A stretch of DNA of 64,000 bases from Phycisphaeraceae bacterium D3-23 (GTDB taxonomy: Bacteria > Planctomycetota > Phycisphaerae > Phycisphaerales > Phycisphaeraceae): contig CP114179.1 of NCBI GenBank assembly GCA_039555135.1, forward strand, positions 1,488,001 through 1,552,000. The letters are read 5' to 3'. Below are positions 43,527-52,672 of the stretch, piece by piece (the stretch's first letter is position 1; each line of letters starts with the position of its first letter). Below the pieces are notes generated by a model that did not search any database, was not told where the DNA came from, and worked only from the letters and a program-made list of their open reading frames with translations. The position numbers were made by a program, and so were the translations under genes.

Positions 43527-46500
43527 TCAGGGGGCGGCGGCCGGGAGCGGCTCTGCCGCCCAGTCGGTGGTGTTTTTCGCGGCCGCGGCGGCCTCGGGTT
43601 TGGCCTTGAAGATCATGTAGAACCCTGCGGGGACAACGACCAGGTTCAGGAACGTCGAGGTCAAAAGCCCGCCGAGCACTACGACGGCCAGCGGCGCGAG
43701 AAGTTCCCCGCCGGGCTGGCCCAGCGCCATGGCCATCGGGACGAGCCCGAGCGCCGCGCTGATCGCCGTCATCAGGATCGGCACGAGCCGCTCGGTCGAG
43801 CCCTGGACCACCGCCTCACGCAGCGTCTTGCCTTCCTCAACCATCAGGTGCTGGTAGTGGTTCACGAGCAGGATGCCGTTTCGCACCGCGATGCCGAAGA
43901 GCGTGATGAACCCGACGAGCGAGGCGATCGAGATGACCGGCGCTTCGTAGACGCGTCCGCCGAGGTGCAAGAGCGCGAGGGTGTTGTCGATCGCGCCGCC
44001 GCCCTCGGTGAGGAAGACCGCGACGATCCCGCCGATGAGCGCGAGGGGCATGTTGACCATGACGAGGAGCCCCGCGCGGAAAGAACCCGTCGAGACCTGG
44101 AGCATCATCAACATCAGCACCGCGACGCCGAGCCCGGTGAGGAGGATCGTTTTGCTCGCAGACTGCTGGGCCTCGAACTGCCCGCCGTAGGAGACGATGT
44201 AGCCCGGGCGTTCCTGGATGATCGGGTCGACCTTTTCCTTGACCTGCGCGACGAGGTCGCCGAGGTTGTGGCCCTCGGCGACGTTGAGCGAGATGACTGC
44301 CTTACGCTGCGCGTTCTCGCGTGAGATGAGATTGCTTGCCTCCTGGGGCCCGAGGTCGGCGACCTCGCGCAGGCGGACGCGCTGGCCCGTCGGGGAGATG
44401 AGCATCAGCTCGCGTATGTCGTCGATCTCCTGGCGCAGCGCCGGGTCAAGCCGGACGACGAGCTCGTACTGCCGGACGTCCTGGTTGACGGTCGCGACGG
44501 TCTCGCCGAAGAGCGCCTGGCGTACTTGTTTCGCCGCCTCGCCGGGCGTGAGTCCCACGGCCTGGAGGTCGTCGGGCCGGTACACGATCGGCAGCGTCGT
44601 GACCATGACTTCGCGATTGGCGCGGACATCGCGTGCGCCGGGCAGCTCGGCCAGGGCTTGCTCTACTTCTTTGGCGATCTTGCGCAGCTCGTCGAGGTCG
44701 TTGCCGTAGACATTGATGGCGATCGCGTCGGGGGTGCCCGAGAGCATGTGCGAGAGACGGTGTTCGATCGGTTGGCCGACCATCGGTGTGACGCCGGGCA
44801 CATCGCCGAGGATCCGGTCGATCTGTGCACGGACCGTGTCTTTGTCCGCGCCGTCCAGCAAGGCGACCTCGATCTCCGAGCTGTTCACCGGCTCGGCGTG
44901 CTCGTCGCGCTCGGCCCGGCCGGTCCGGCGGACAACGCTCTTGACACCCTCGATCTCGCTCATCCGGCGCTCGACACCCGTCGCCATGCGGTCGGACTCG
45001 TCGAGCGACGTGCCGGGCGGTGCGATGAGGAAGACGGTGAAGGTTCCCTCGTTGAAGGTCGGCAAAAACGACGAGCCGAACGTCGAGCCCAGCCAGAGCG
45101 ACCCGGCCGTGGCGAGCGCGGCGACCAGCAGGATCGCCCAGCGCAGGGTCAACGCCTTCTCGATCATGGGTGTGTAGAGCCGTTTGATGAACCGGACCAG
45201 GAAGCCGTCCTCGTGCTTGTCGCCGCCGAGCTTACCCTTCAGGAGCAGCCGACACATCGCGGGGGTGACGGTGAGCGCGACGATGAGCGACGCGATGATG
45301 GACGTGACGTACATCAGTCCGAGCGGGCGGAAGAACCGGCCTTCGAGTCCCTGCAGAAACAGCAGCGGGATAAAGACCATCACGATGATGAGCGTGGCGA
45401 AGACCATCGCGGGCCGGATCTCGTTGCTCGCGTCGTAGATCACACGCAGGCGGTTGACGCGCTGGGCCTCGGGCCGGTGCTGGTTCTGCTTGAGCCGGCG
45501 GAACACATTTTCGACATCGATGATCGCGTCATCCACGATCACGCCGACCGCGACAGCGAGGCCGCCGAGCGTCATCACATTAATCCCCCAGCCCATCAGG
45601 TCGGTCAGCAGCAACGCGACGGCGACCGACACCGGCATCGCCGTAAGCGTGATGAGGGTCGTGCGCACGTTGAGCAGGAACAGGATGATGATGACCGCGA
45701 TAATCACGACCGCTTCGAGCAGGATCTTGCGCACGTTGGAGACCGAGCGGTTGATGAAATGCGACTGGCGGACGACGTCGCGGTTGAGCACGATGCCCTC
45801 GGGCAGGCCGGTGGACTCGAGCTGGCTGAAGAGTGCGTCGATCTCGTCGGTGAGTTCGAGCGTGTTCACGCCGGGCGACTTCTGGACCGAAAGCACGACG
45901 GCCCGGTGCCCGTTCTCTGAGCCCGTGCCGCGTTTGAGCGCGGGGCCGAGTTGGACATCCGCGACCTGTCCGATCGTGACGGGCGCGCCGTTGTGGTAGG
46001 CGACGATTGTGTTCTCGATGTCGCCGACCTCCTGCACCCGCGTCTGCTGGCGCATCGGGAGCTCGCGGCTCTGCACGTTGGGCAGGTACCCGGCCGAGGC
46101 GGTGCTGTGCGCCTGGCTTGCAGCGTCGATGACCTCCTGTGTGGTGAGGTCGTAGAGGCGGAGCCGATCGGGATCGACATGCACCTGGTACTCGGGCAGC
46201 TCGCCGCCGATCGCGACGCACTGCGCGACGCCGGGCACCGCGAGCAGCTTGTTTCTAAGCTCGAACTCGGCATAGCTGCGCAGCTCAAGATCGCTGACCG
46301 TGCCGTCGGGCGAGGAGAGCGAGACGAGCATGATCTCCCCGGCGATCGAGGTGACGGGGGTGATCTCGGCGTGGGTCTCCTCGGGCAGCGACTCGCGCAC
46401 CGCGTCGAGGCGTTCGCTGACGAGTTGGCGAGCGCGGTAGAGGTCTTCACCCCAGTCGAGATCGATCCAGACGATGGAGAGCCCGATCGCGCTGGCCGAG

Positions 46501-46748
46501 CGCACCCGCCGGACGCCGGTGACGCCGTTGACCGCGGTCTCGATGGGGAAGGTGACGTACTGCTCGACCTCATCGGCGGACAGCCCGCCGGCCTCGGTCA
46601 TGACGACGACCGTCGGCGCATTGAGCTCGGGGAACACGTCCACCGGCATCTTCGGCAGGCGGTACATCGCGAAGCCGACCAGCAGCACCGCGGCGAGCAG
46701 GACGAAGAGGGCATAGTCGATGGAGAATTTGATGAGTGATTTCAACAT
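43527..46748 (-). CDS. Heavy-metal efflux RND permease (CusA/CzcA family)
   Basis: 1073 residues from ATG 46748. N-terminus LKSLIKFSIDYALFVLLAAV, then LPKMPVDVFPELNAPTVVV and ETAVNGVTGVRRVRSASAIG, which are hallmarks of the heavy-metal RND group. Twelve membrane helices and two large periplasmic domains are present. GWGINVMTLGGLAVAVGVIVDDAIIDVENV is in the TM4 region, where the proton-relay acidic residues lie. It pumps metal cations from the periplasm through the adaptor and outer-membrane partners. Which metal is not clear from sequence. The frame to 46895 is a shadow of the adaptor gene. Confidence 0.95.
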   Translation of the reverse strand: MLKSLIKFSIDYALFVLLAAVLLVGFAMYRLPKMPVDVFPELNAPTVVVMTEAGGLSADEVEQYVTFPIETAVNGVTGVRRVRSASAIGLSIVWIDLDWGEDLYRARQLVSERLDAVRESLPEETHAEITPVTSIAGEIMLVSLSSPDGTVSDLELRSYAEFELRNKLLAVPGVAQCVAIGGELPEYQVHVDPDRLRLYDLTTQEVIDAASQAHSTASAGYLPNVQSRELPMRQQTRVQEVGDIENTIVAYHNGAPVTIGQVADVQLGPALKRGTGSENGHRAVVLSVQKSPGVNTLELTDEIDALFSQLESTGLPEGIVLNRDVVRQSHFINRSVSNVRKILLEAVVIIAVIIILFLLNVRTTLITLTAMPVSVAVALLLTDLMGWGINVMTLGGLAVAVGVIVDDAIIDVENVFRRLKQNQHRPEAQRVNRLRVIYDASNEIRPAMVFATLIIVMVFIPLLFLQGLEGRFFRPLGLMYVTSIIASLIVALTVTPAMCRLLLKGKLGGDKHEDGFLVRFIKRLYTPMIEKALTLRWAILLVAALATAGSLWLGSTFGSSFLPTFNEGTFTVFLIAPPGTSLDESDRMATGVERRMSEIEGVKSVVRRTGRAERDEHAEPVNSSEIEVALLDGADKDTVRAQIDRILGDVPGVTPMVGQPIEHRLSHMLSGTPDAIAINVYGNDLDELRKIAKEVEQALAELPGARDVRANREVMVTTLPIVYRPDDLQAVGLTPGEAAKQVRQALFGETVATVNQDVRQYELVVRLDPALRQEIDDIRELMLISPTGQRVRLREVADLGPQEASNLISRENAQRKAVISLNVAEGHNLGDLVAQVKEKVDPIIQERPGYIVSYGGQFEAQQSASKTILLTGLGVAVLMLMMLQVSTGSFRAGLLVMVNMPLALIGGIVAVFLTEGGGAIDNTLALLHLGGRVYEAPVISIASLVGFITLFGIAVRNGILLVNHYQHLMVEEGKTLREAVVQGSTERLVPILMTAISAALGLVPMAMALGQPGGELLAPLAVVVLGGLLTSTFLNLVVVPAGFYMIFKAKPEAAAAAKNTTDWAAEPLPAAAP

Positions 46749-46750
46749 TT

Positions 46751-48136
46751 TTAGTGTTCCCCCTCGTGGAAGGTGCCGTCGGCGTGGAAGTGGCCGCCCT
46801 TGTCGAGGGTGGTGCTGGACGCGGCGAGGAGCTGGTAGACGCCGTCGATGACGATCTCGTCGCCTTCGCGTGCGCCGGAGAAAATCTCGATCCACTTGCC
46901 GTCGTGTCGGCCGGTGTCGGCGACGACACGCTGGACGCGGTCGGGGTCGTCGGGGAAGCGTCGGAAGAAGACGAACTCAAGCCCGTCACGCACGAGCGCA
47001 CGGCGGGGGATCGCGAGCTCCGTCTCGGCGTCGGGGTCGAGGTTGATCTCGAGGTAGCCCGCGACGCCCGCGCGGGCCCAGTCGGGGACGGTATCGGGCG
47101 TGAGGTAGAGCGAGACCGCGCGGTCCTCGGCGTGCGCGACGGGGCCGATGACGAGCGCGCCGCGCGCGGCGGTGGTGTCGTCGGGTTGGCCCAGCGCGAG
47201 CCCGGTGCCCGTGGGCGGCGCGATGGCTGCGGGCAGGCCGTCTTGGAGCTTGCCCAGGTCGGCGAGCAGCGCCTCGGCGCGGAAGCGGAGTTGGCGCGGC
47301 GCGATCGCGGTGAGCAGGTGGTCGCCCGTCTCGGCCCACTGGCCGCTGGTGACATCAAGCGTGTCGATCACCCCCGCCGACTTGGCGAGCACGGCGACAC
47401 GGTCGATCGTCTGCCACAGCGCGATGGGTTTGCCGTTTTCATCCTGCTCGACTTCAAGCATCAGCTCTTGGACCGATACGCCGGTGAGGGACGACGCCAC
47501 CAGCAGCAGCGACCGCACCTGCATCGCGGCGCTGTCTTCGCCCACCTGCGCGGCCTGGGCCTCGGCACGCAGGCGCGGCAGCGAGAGCTCGGCCTGTGCG
47601 AGGTCGGTCTCCAGCTCGATCCGCCGGACCTCGGCCGAGGCGAGGCGCTCGATGCGCTCGGCCAACAACGCGACGAGCTGGACACGTTCATCAAGCACCG
47701 CGCGGGCGGTCGCCGTCGCGGCCTGGGCGGTGAGGATGTTGGCCTGGGCCTGCGCGAGTTCGGACTGGTGCTCGTGCCACGCGGGCGAGTCGATGGTCGC
47801 GAGTAGGTCGCCCGGCTCGACGGTGTCGTACTGCCGGATGTGCAGCTCGACCCGGCCGTTGAGCGCGGCGTGGTAGTCGCGCCGCCCGCTGGGGACCAGC
47901 TCGAACTGGCCGGGCACACGCAGGGTCTGCTGCACCGCGCGGCGCTCGACGCGCTCGAACGTGATGCCCAGGTTGTTGCGCACCGCCTCGCCCACGGCGA
48001 GCCCGGGCTTGCCCGCCTCCTCGGCGTCTTCCTCGGCGTGTGTATCTGTTTCGGTGGCCGCGCCGCCGCAGCCGGGGAGCATGTTCAGCGCGAAGGCGGC
48101 AGCGCCGAGGATCGCGATCAGGTGTCGTGTTTTCAT
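46751..48136 (-). CDS. RND efflux periplasmic adaptor (CusB/CzcB family)
   Basis: 461 residues. Lipobox NMLPGC, then a Glu/Ala-rich linker. The barrel-sandwich and helical hairpin parts follow (RVPGQFELVPSGRRDYHAAL; YDTVEPGDLLATIDSP; a long helix region 110-200), and then C-terminal beta domains. It bridges the permease (2-nt gap downstream) and the TolC-type channel (upstream). The 173-nt gap on its upstream side is taken up largely by a family-C repeat. Confidence 0.92.
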   Translation of the reverse strand: MKTRHLIAILGAAAFALNMLPGCGGAATETDTHAEEDAEEAGKPGLAVGEAVRNNLGITFERVERRAVQQTLRVPGQFELVPSGRRDYHAALNGRVELHIRQYDTVEPGDLLATIDSPAWHEHQSELAQAQANILTAQAATATARAVLDERVQLVALLAERIERLASAEVRRIELETDLAQAELSLPRLRAEAQAAQVGEDSAAMQVRSLLLVASSLTGVSVQELMLEVEQDENGKPIALWQTIDRVAVLAKSAGVIDTLDVTSGQWAETGDHLLTAIAPRQLRFRAEALLADLGKLQDGLPAAIAPPTGTGLALGQPDDTTAARGALVIGPVAHAEDRAVSLYLTPDTVPDWARAGVAGYLEINLDPDAETELAIPRRALVRDGLEFVFFRRFPDDPDRVQRVVADTGRHDGKWIEIFSGAREGDEIVIDGVYQLLAASSTTLDKGGHFHADGTFHEGEH

Positions 48137-48216
48137 GGTCGAAGGTTCCGGGGTTCCGGGCCGGGGTCCGGCCGAGTGGACTTGGGTTATGTGTATAGGG
48201 TTGCGTTGGTGCTACT

Positions 48217-48292
48217 CGTTTAGCCGCCGCCCAACGGGCGGCGCGTTGGACTCGCCCGCCGCGTCGCGCCGCCCGTTGGGCGGCGGCTAAAC
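48217..48292. repeat. Dispersed inverted repeat, family C, inside the metal operon
   Basis: The arms CGTTTAGCCGCCGCCCAACG and CGTTGGGCGGCGGCTAAAC lie in the 173-nt gap between the channel gene (stop 48310) and the adaptor gene (start 48136). It could lower read-through or stabilise the 3' end of the channel message. Confidence 0.9.
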
Positions 48293-48309
48293 ATGGGGCG
48301 TACGTGCGA

Positions 48310-49734
48310 TCACTCTTCGGGGTGCACCGGCTGGGGGACGGCCCACCTCGGGTTGGCGATCGATTCAATCCGGGCGGCGGCTTCGGCCCTTGCCTGCATG
48401 GCATCGACCGCCGCCAGCTCGGCCTCGACGACTCCCGCCAGCGCCTCGCGCAGCAGCAGCACATCCACCTCGCCGAGTTCCGCGAGGCCGCGGAGCTCTT
48501 CGAGCTGCGCTTCCACCAGCGGCCACAGCAAGCGCGGGGTCTGGAACGCGAGGTCCGATGCCGCCTCCCAGGTCACCGAGGTCGCATGGAACTCGGCACG
48601 CAGCCGCTGCAACACCGCGTCCACCTCGGCCGCGGCGGCGTCACGCTGGGCCAGCGCCTCGGCGATGCCGCGATGGTTCCTGTTCCACAGCGGCAGCGGG
48701 AGCCCGAAGCCGAGGCCCAAACGCGACTGGCCCTCTTCATCCTCGAAGCGCGGGCCGATCGTGAGGTCCGGGTACTGCTTAACGATCTCGCGATCGAGCG
48801 CCAGCTCGGCCCGGTCGTAAGCCGCCTGGGCGAGGCGGGCGTCGGGGTGGGCGGCGAACGCCTCAATCTCGCTGATGTCGGGGACATGCGTCCCCTCGTC
48901 CCAAAGCGAGACCGGGATCAGTTCGATGTCCGCCTCCGCGGTCAGCCCCATGAGCGTCAACAACTCAAGTCGGGCGCGCTCTTCCTGCGACGCGAGGCGG
49001 GCCCGCTCGAACGTACGCCGGACCCGGTCGATCTCGAGCAGACGCGCAGAAGCCGGATCGACCTCGCCGACTTCCACCAGGCGGCTCACCGACTCGGCCA
49101 GGGGGGTAAGCTCGGCCAGGTAGTCGTCAAGGATTCTGACCCTCCACTCCAACGCCGACCAGTCGATCCACTTCACGCGCAGCGCTTCGAGCAGCTCCCA
49201 CTCCGACTTCGCCGCGGTCAGCCAGGCGTGCTCGGCCTCGGCCCAGGCCTGGTCTTCCTCGACACGCAGCCGACCCGACAGCGGGACGGTAAAGCTGATG
49301 CCCAGCCCGAGGATCCACGGGTCGTCCATGCTGTTGAGAAAACGCAGCAGGTCGCCGTCCAGCTCCGGGTCGTCCCAGAGCCCGGCGAACTCGGCCCCCG
49401 CGAGCGGCACCTGCGCCCGCAGGCGCTGGGCCCGGAGGTCGGGGCTGAAGACCAGCGCGACCGGCTCGGCCTCGCGCAGCGACAGACCGTCGGCCGGGTC
49501 GTAGGGCCACTGGTCTTCGATGCCGCTAGTCCGCCGGCGTGCCTCGCCCTCGGCGGTGTCCGGGAAGCGCGCCGCGAGTTGAGCGATCGCCGGGTCGTCC
49601 AGCGAACGCTGCGCCCATTCGGCGGCGCGCTGCTGGAGGTCGAGCGGCATGGGCGAATAGGTCTGGCAGCCCGCCAGGAAGAGCGTCAATGTGATGAGCG
49701 CCGCGCATCGCGGTGTGCAGTGTGGTCGTTGCAA
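48310..49734 (-). CDS. TolC-family outer-membrane channel (CusC/CzcC type)
   Basis: 474 residues. Lipobox TLTLFLAGC. Long amphipathic helices typical of outer-membrane efflux proteins (VSRLVEVGEVDPASARLLEI; LALDREIVKQYPDLTIGPRF; AEALAQRDAAAAEVDAVLQ), with the repeated two-half layout. It forms the outer-membrane exit for the CusAB-like pump encoded downstream. Confidence 0.9.
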   Translation of the reverse strand: MQRPHCTPRCAALITLTLFLAGCQTYSPMPLDLQQRAAEWAQRSLDDPAIAQLAARFPDTAEGEARRRTSGIEDQWPYDPADGLSLREAEPVALVFSPDLRAQRLRAQVPLAGAEFAGLWDDPELDGDLLRFLNSMDDPWILGLGISFTVPLSGRLRVEEDQAWAEAEHAWLTAAKSEWELLEALRVKWIDWSALEWRVRILDDYLAELTPLAESVSRLVEVGEVDPASARLLEIDRVRRTFERARLASQEERARLELLTLMGLTAEADIELIPVSLWDEGTHVPDISEIEAFAAHPDARLAQAAYDRAELALDREIVKQYPDLTIGPRFEDEEGQSRLGLGFGLPLPLWNRNHRGIAEALAQRDAAAAEVDAVLQRLRAEFHATSVTWEAASDLAFQTPRLLWPLVEAQLEELRGLAELGEVDVLLLREALAGVVEAELAAVDAMQARAEAAARIESIANPRWAVPQPVHPEE

Positions 49735-49820
49735 AGCAAGGCCCCTTGAGGGTCAGCGGTCCGTTCGGGCCGGGCGCAGCAGAACGCGCGGCCGAGGAAG
49801 TCGGCTGTCTCAGGGGTGCT

Positions 49821-50276
49821 TTACAGGCGGAAGATGGTGGTATCGACAACCAAGAGCCCGGGCTCAATCCCGGGGGGTTGGCCGTCGAATAGCTCAGAGC
49901 GGGCGGTGCTTAGCGCCAACGCGGATTCAGGCGCGAGCCAGGCCGTCACCGGCAGGAGTGGCGCGTCGGGCAGGTCGAGCGTGTTGCTGTGGAGTTGTGT
50001 CGGGGCGGGCTCGATCTCGATCGGCGTATCGTCGCAGGGCGACTCGGGGTGGTCGGCCGGGGCGGGCGCTGGGTCCGGGGCGCTGTGCGCGTCGTCGCCG
50101 CAGCAGCAGTTCGCATCGGCGTCGGGCTGTTCGTGGTGGTTCACGGCGGCGAGGTGGGCCGAGGCGTCCGCGTGTTCGCAGCGCACGATCCCGCGGGCCA
50201 TACCCATCGCCGCGGGCATCATCGCCAGCAGGACGAGCAGCATCGGCAGCGGGATGGAGCGGATCAGGCGGGTCAT
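49821..50276 (-). CDS. Small Cys/His-rich exported protein at head of metal operon
   Basis: 151 residues, not recognised as a family. N-terminal signal or anchor (PMLLVLLAMMPAAMGMA), then a segment with metal ligands: RCEHADASAHLAAVNHHEQ, ANCCCGDDAH and SPCDDTP. Its place directly upstream of the channel gene, on the same strand, suggests metal sensing or sequestration outside the cytoplasm. Confidence 0.65.
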   Translation of the reverse strand: MTRLIRSIPLPMLLVLLAMMPAAMGMARGIVRCEHADASAHLAAVNHHEQPDADANCCCGDDAHSAPDPAPAPADHPESPCDDTPIEIEPAPTQLHSNTLDLPDAPLLPVTAWLAPESALALSTARSELFDGQPPGIEPGLLVVDTTIFRL

Positions 50277-50326
50277 GGTCTTAGGTATACGTCGGTCTAG
50301 CGGGGTGGTTCGGTTGAGTCGTCAAA

Positions 50327-50737
50327 CTAGCGGCAGTGGTATCCGCCGTACCCGGTGCCGAAGTGGATGAAGCCGCCGCCGTGCCCGCGGTGGCCATAGT
50401 GTGATCGGTGGGTGTTGTGGTAGCCGCCGTGGTACCCGCCGTGTCGGTAGCCCGAATGGTAGCTACCGTGGCCGTAGTGCGTGGTGTGCCCGATGGAGAT
50501 GTAGCTGCCGCGGCTGCGGTAGCCGGTGCGGTACCCGACGTCGTAGCCGGTGCTGTAGTGGCGGTGGGCGCGCGGGCGCGGCTTAGGGGTCTCGGTGATG
50601 ACGTAGCCGGTGTGGTAGCCGTCGCTGATGCCATCGAACTGGTAGCCATAGCTCGACGAGCTGGACTGGCAGCCGCCCAGCACGAGCAGCGCGCCGAGCA
50701 TCAGGGCCGCCATCGAAAACAGTTTGGTTCGTTTCAT
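50327..50737 (-). CDS. His/Tyr/Gly-rich lipoprotein
   Basis: About 136 residues. Lipobox ALLVLGGC. The mature part is almost entirely Gly, Tyr, His, Ser and Arg with repeated GYH, YRTGY and HGGYHGGYH words. It ends in Cys-Arg. It may bind metal ions or form a surface coat. It lies upstream of the Cys/His-rich gene of the metal operon on the same strand, so it may be co-regulated. The start could be at 50746. Confidence 0.7.
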   Translation of the reverse strand: MKRTKLFSMAALMLGALLVLGGCQSSSSSYGYQFDGISDGYHTGYVITETPKPRPRAHRHYSTGYDVGYRTGYRSRGSYISIGHTTHYGHGSYHSGYRHGGYHGGYHNTHRSHYGHRGHGGGFIHFGTGYGGYHCR

Positions 50738-50822
50738 ATGCATCATCCTGTGCCTCGCTTTCGCGTCATTCTAGCACCCGTCAAGGACGTATCCAAGCCC
50801 GGTGCCTTACAAATGCACTGCC

Positions 50823-51494
50823 TCAGCCACGAAATATGCGCTGCATGGACATATGCCGGTCGGTATCGACCACGACCTCGGCATCGGCCAGGCCCGCCTC
50901 GTGTGCCAAAGCGCCCAGCTCATCGGGCGTCAGCGCGGCGTGTAACGATTGGGCAAAGAGCTGCCGCTGGGCCGCGTCCTCATCCGCGGCGTGCTCGGCG
51001 ACGAGGGCTTCGAGCCCTTCCAGACTATCGGGCCGACGCAGGTCGCGGATCAGCAAAAGCCCACCGGGCCGAAGCACCCGCGCCGCCTCTTTCAGCATCG
51101 CCAACGGCTCGGGGATGTGGTGCAGGATGGTGTTGCTGAACACCGCGTCGAACGAAGCGTCGGCAAAGTCAAGCGATTTAACATCCATCAGACGCAGGTC
51201 GATCCGGTCGCCCAGCCCCGCCGACGTGACCTTGGGCCCGGCCAGGTCAAGCATCGTCTGCGCCAGGTCGATCGCCACCACGCTCGGCCGACCCACCGAC
51301 CGACCGCACAACAGCACCGGGATATCGCCGGGCCCGGTGCCCAGGTCCAGCGCCAAGCCACACCGCCCCACCCCGAGCTCCACCAGCCGATCCACAAACG
51401 CCGCGTTGGGCGCTGCGTGATCCATCGCGTCGTACGACACCGACTCGTCGGCATCGTCCATCACCTCGGGTTCAAGCACACGTTCCAGCATCAT
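50823..51494 (-). CDS. Class I SAM-dependent methyltransferase
   Basis: 223 residues from ATG 51494. Motif I LALDLGTGPGDIPVLL, then VVAIDLAQTMLDLA, and FDAVFSNTILHHIPEPLAMLKE, which is the UbiE/Methyltransf_11 pattern. LRPGGLLLIRDL follows. The substrate is unknown. It diverges from the TrmH-family gene with 56 nt between starts. Confidence 0.88.
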   Translation of the reverse strand: MMLERVLEPEVMDDADESVSYDAMDHAAPNAAFVDRLVELGVGRCGLALDLGTGPGDIPVLLCGRSVGRPSVVAIDLAQTMLDLAGPKVTSAGLGDRIDLRLMDVKSLDFADASFDAVFSNTILHHIPEPLAMLKEAARVLRPGGLLLIRDLRRPDSLEGLEALVAEHAADEDAAQRQLFAQSLHAALTPDELGALAHEAGLADAEVVVDTDRHMSMQRIFRG

Positions 51495-51550
51495 CGGTCC
51501 CCGTTTTGAAATGAAACGAGTCGTCCTCCACTGCACTACGATACGCCGCG

Positions 51551-52417
51551 ATGCAAGTTCACGAGATCACCAGCACGCAGAACCCCCGGCTCAAGGCGAC
51601 GGCAAAGCTGCGCGACCAGCGCGGTCGGCGCAGGGCGGGCCTGTTCATCGCCGAGGGCCGACGCGCGGTCGACCGGGCGCATGCGGCGGGGCTGGTGTTC
51701 CGCGAGGTGTGGGTGTGCCCGGCCCTGCTGTCGCCGACCCGGGAGCAGGCGCAGTACGAATACGAGGCACTCGTCCGCCGGCACGCCGGGGTATGGATCG
51801 GTTCGTGCAGCCCGGCGGTCTTGCGCAAGCTGGCGTATGTGCGCGAGCCCGAGGGGGTGCTGGCGGTATGTGAGCCGCCGGCGTGGGACGTGGGGCTGCT
51901 GGGGCGGGTCGATGACACGACGATGGATTTGATCGCGGTGGGCACGGAGAAGCCGGGCAACCTCGGCGCGATGGTGCGGACGGCCGACGCCGCGGGCTGC
52001 CGCGCGGTCGTCGCGGCCGGCACGCCGGTGGACGCGATGAACCCCAACGCGATCCGCGCCTCGACCGCCGCGGTATTCACGCTACCGACACTATCTCTCA
52101 CCGAAGACGAGGCCCTGTCCCGCTTGCGCGATTCGGGCCACCGTGTCATCGCCGCCTACCCGGATGCGGAGCCCGCCCCTGTTCGCGATGCACTCGAATC
52201 CATCGGGCATACGCGGGCTGACTACGCCGGCCCGGTCGCGATCGCGGTAGGCCCCGAGGACCGCGGGCTCGATGCGCGCTGGGCGGAGCTGGCCCACGCG
52301 ACCGGCGGCGCGCTGGTGCGCATCCCGATGCACGGCCGGGCCGACTCGCTCAACGCCTCGGTCGCCGCGGCGGTGCTGCTGTACGAAGCCGAACGCCAGC
52401 GGCGGGGTGCCGACTAA
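51551..52417 (+). CDS. TrmH/SpoU family RNA 2'-O-methyltransferase
   Basis: 288 residues. N-terminal substrate-binding domain (EITSTQNPRLKATAKLRDQR, GLFIAEGRRAVDRA). The SPOUT catalytic domain has TEKPGNLGAMVRTADAAGC, VAIAVGPEDRGL and RIPMHGRADSLNASVAAAVLL, the three SpoU motifs. It methylates a ribose in rRNA or tRNA. A TACGAT box lies 8 nt before the ATG. Confidence 0.94.
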   Translation: MQVHEITSTQNPRLKATAKLRDQRGRRRAGLFIAEGRRAVDRAHAAGLVFREVWVCPALLSPTREQAQYEYEALVRRHAGVWIGSCSPAVLRKLAYVREPEGVLAVCEPPAWDVGLLGRVDDTTMDLIAVGTEKPGNLGAMVRTADAAGCRAVVAAGTPVDAMNPNAIRASTAAVFTLPTLSLTEDEALSRLRDSGHRVIAAYPDAEPAPVRDALESIGHTRADYAGPVAIAVGPEDRGLDARWAELAHATGGALVRIPMHGRADSLNASVAAAVLLYEAERQRRGAD

Positions 52418-52420
52418 TCG

Positions 52421-52460
52421 GGGTGCCACACAACTGCCCTGTCCGCAGGGCTGCTGTGTG
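52421..52460. repeat. Half copy of family-A element
   Basis: GGGTGCCACACAACTGCCCT then GTCCGCAGGGCTGCTGTGTG: one complete arm with no partner arm. It starts 4 nt after the TrmH-family stop. Confidence 0.85.
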
Positions 52461-52514
52461 TCGAGGGTGCAGCACACCATGGTCCCGCTTGGCGAAGTCG
52501 TCAAGTGAAAAGCA

Positions 52515-52589
52515 GCCCGCAGCAAACTGCTGCGCGGTGAGCAAGCGAACAGAAGTTTCTCACCCCCGCGCAGCAAGTTTGCTGCGGGC
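52515..52589. repeat. Long imperfect hairpin
   Basis: GCCCGCAGCAAACTGCTGCG / CGCAGCAAGTTTGCTGCGGGC arms, extended by GGTGAG/CTCACC, with about 17 nt in the centre. A different sequence family from A, C, D, E and F. It lies between the TrmH-family gene and the next gene. The rest of 52418-52672 shows no gene; a TACAAT box at 52660-52665 precedes the next ATG. Confidence 0.75.
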
Positions 52590-52672
52590 TATTCATTGAG
52601 CTCAAGTTGCATCGCCGTGGCAGAGCCGTCGCGTGACACCCGACATGCAACCACCACGCTACAATCTGCGCT

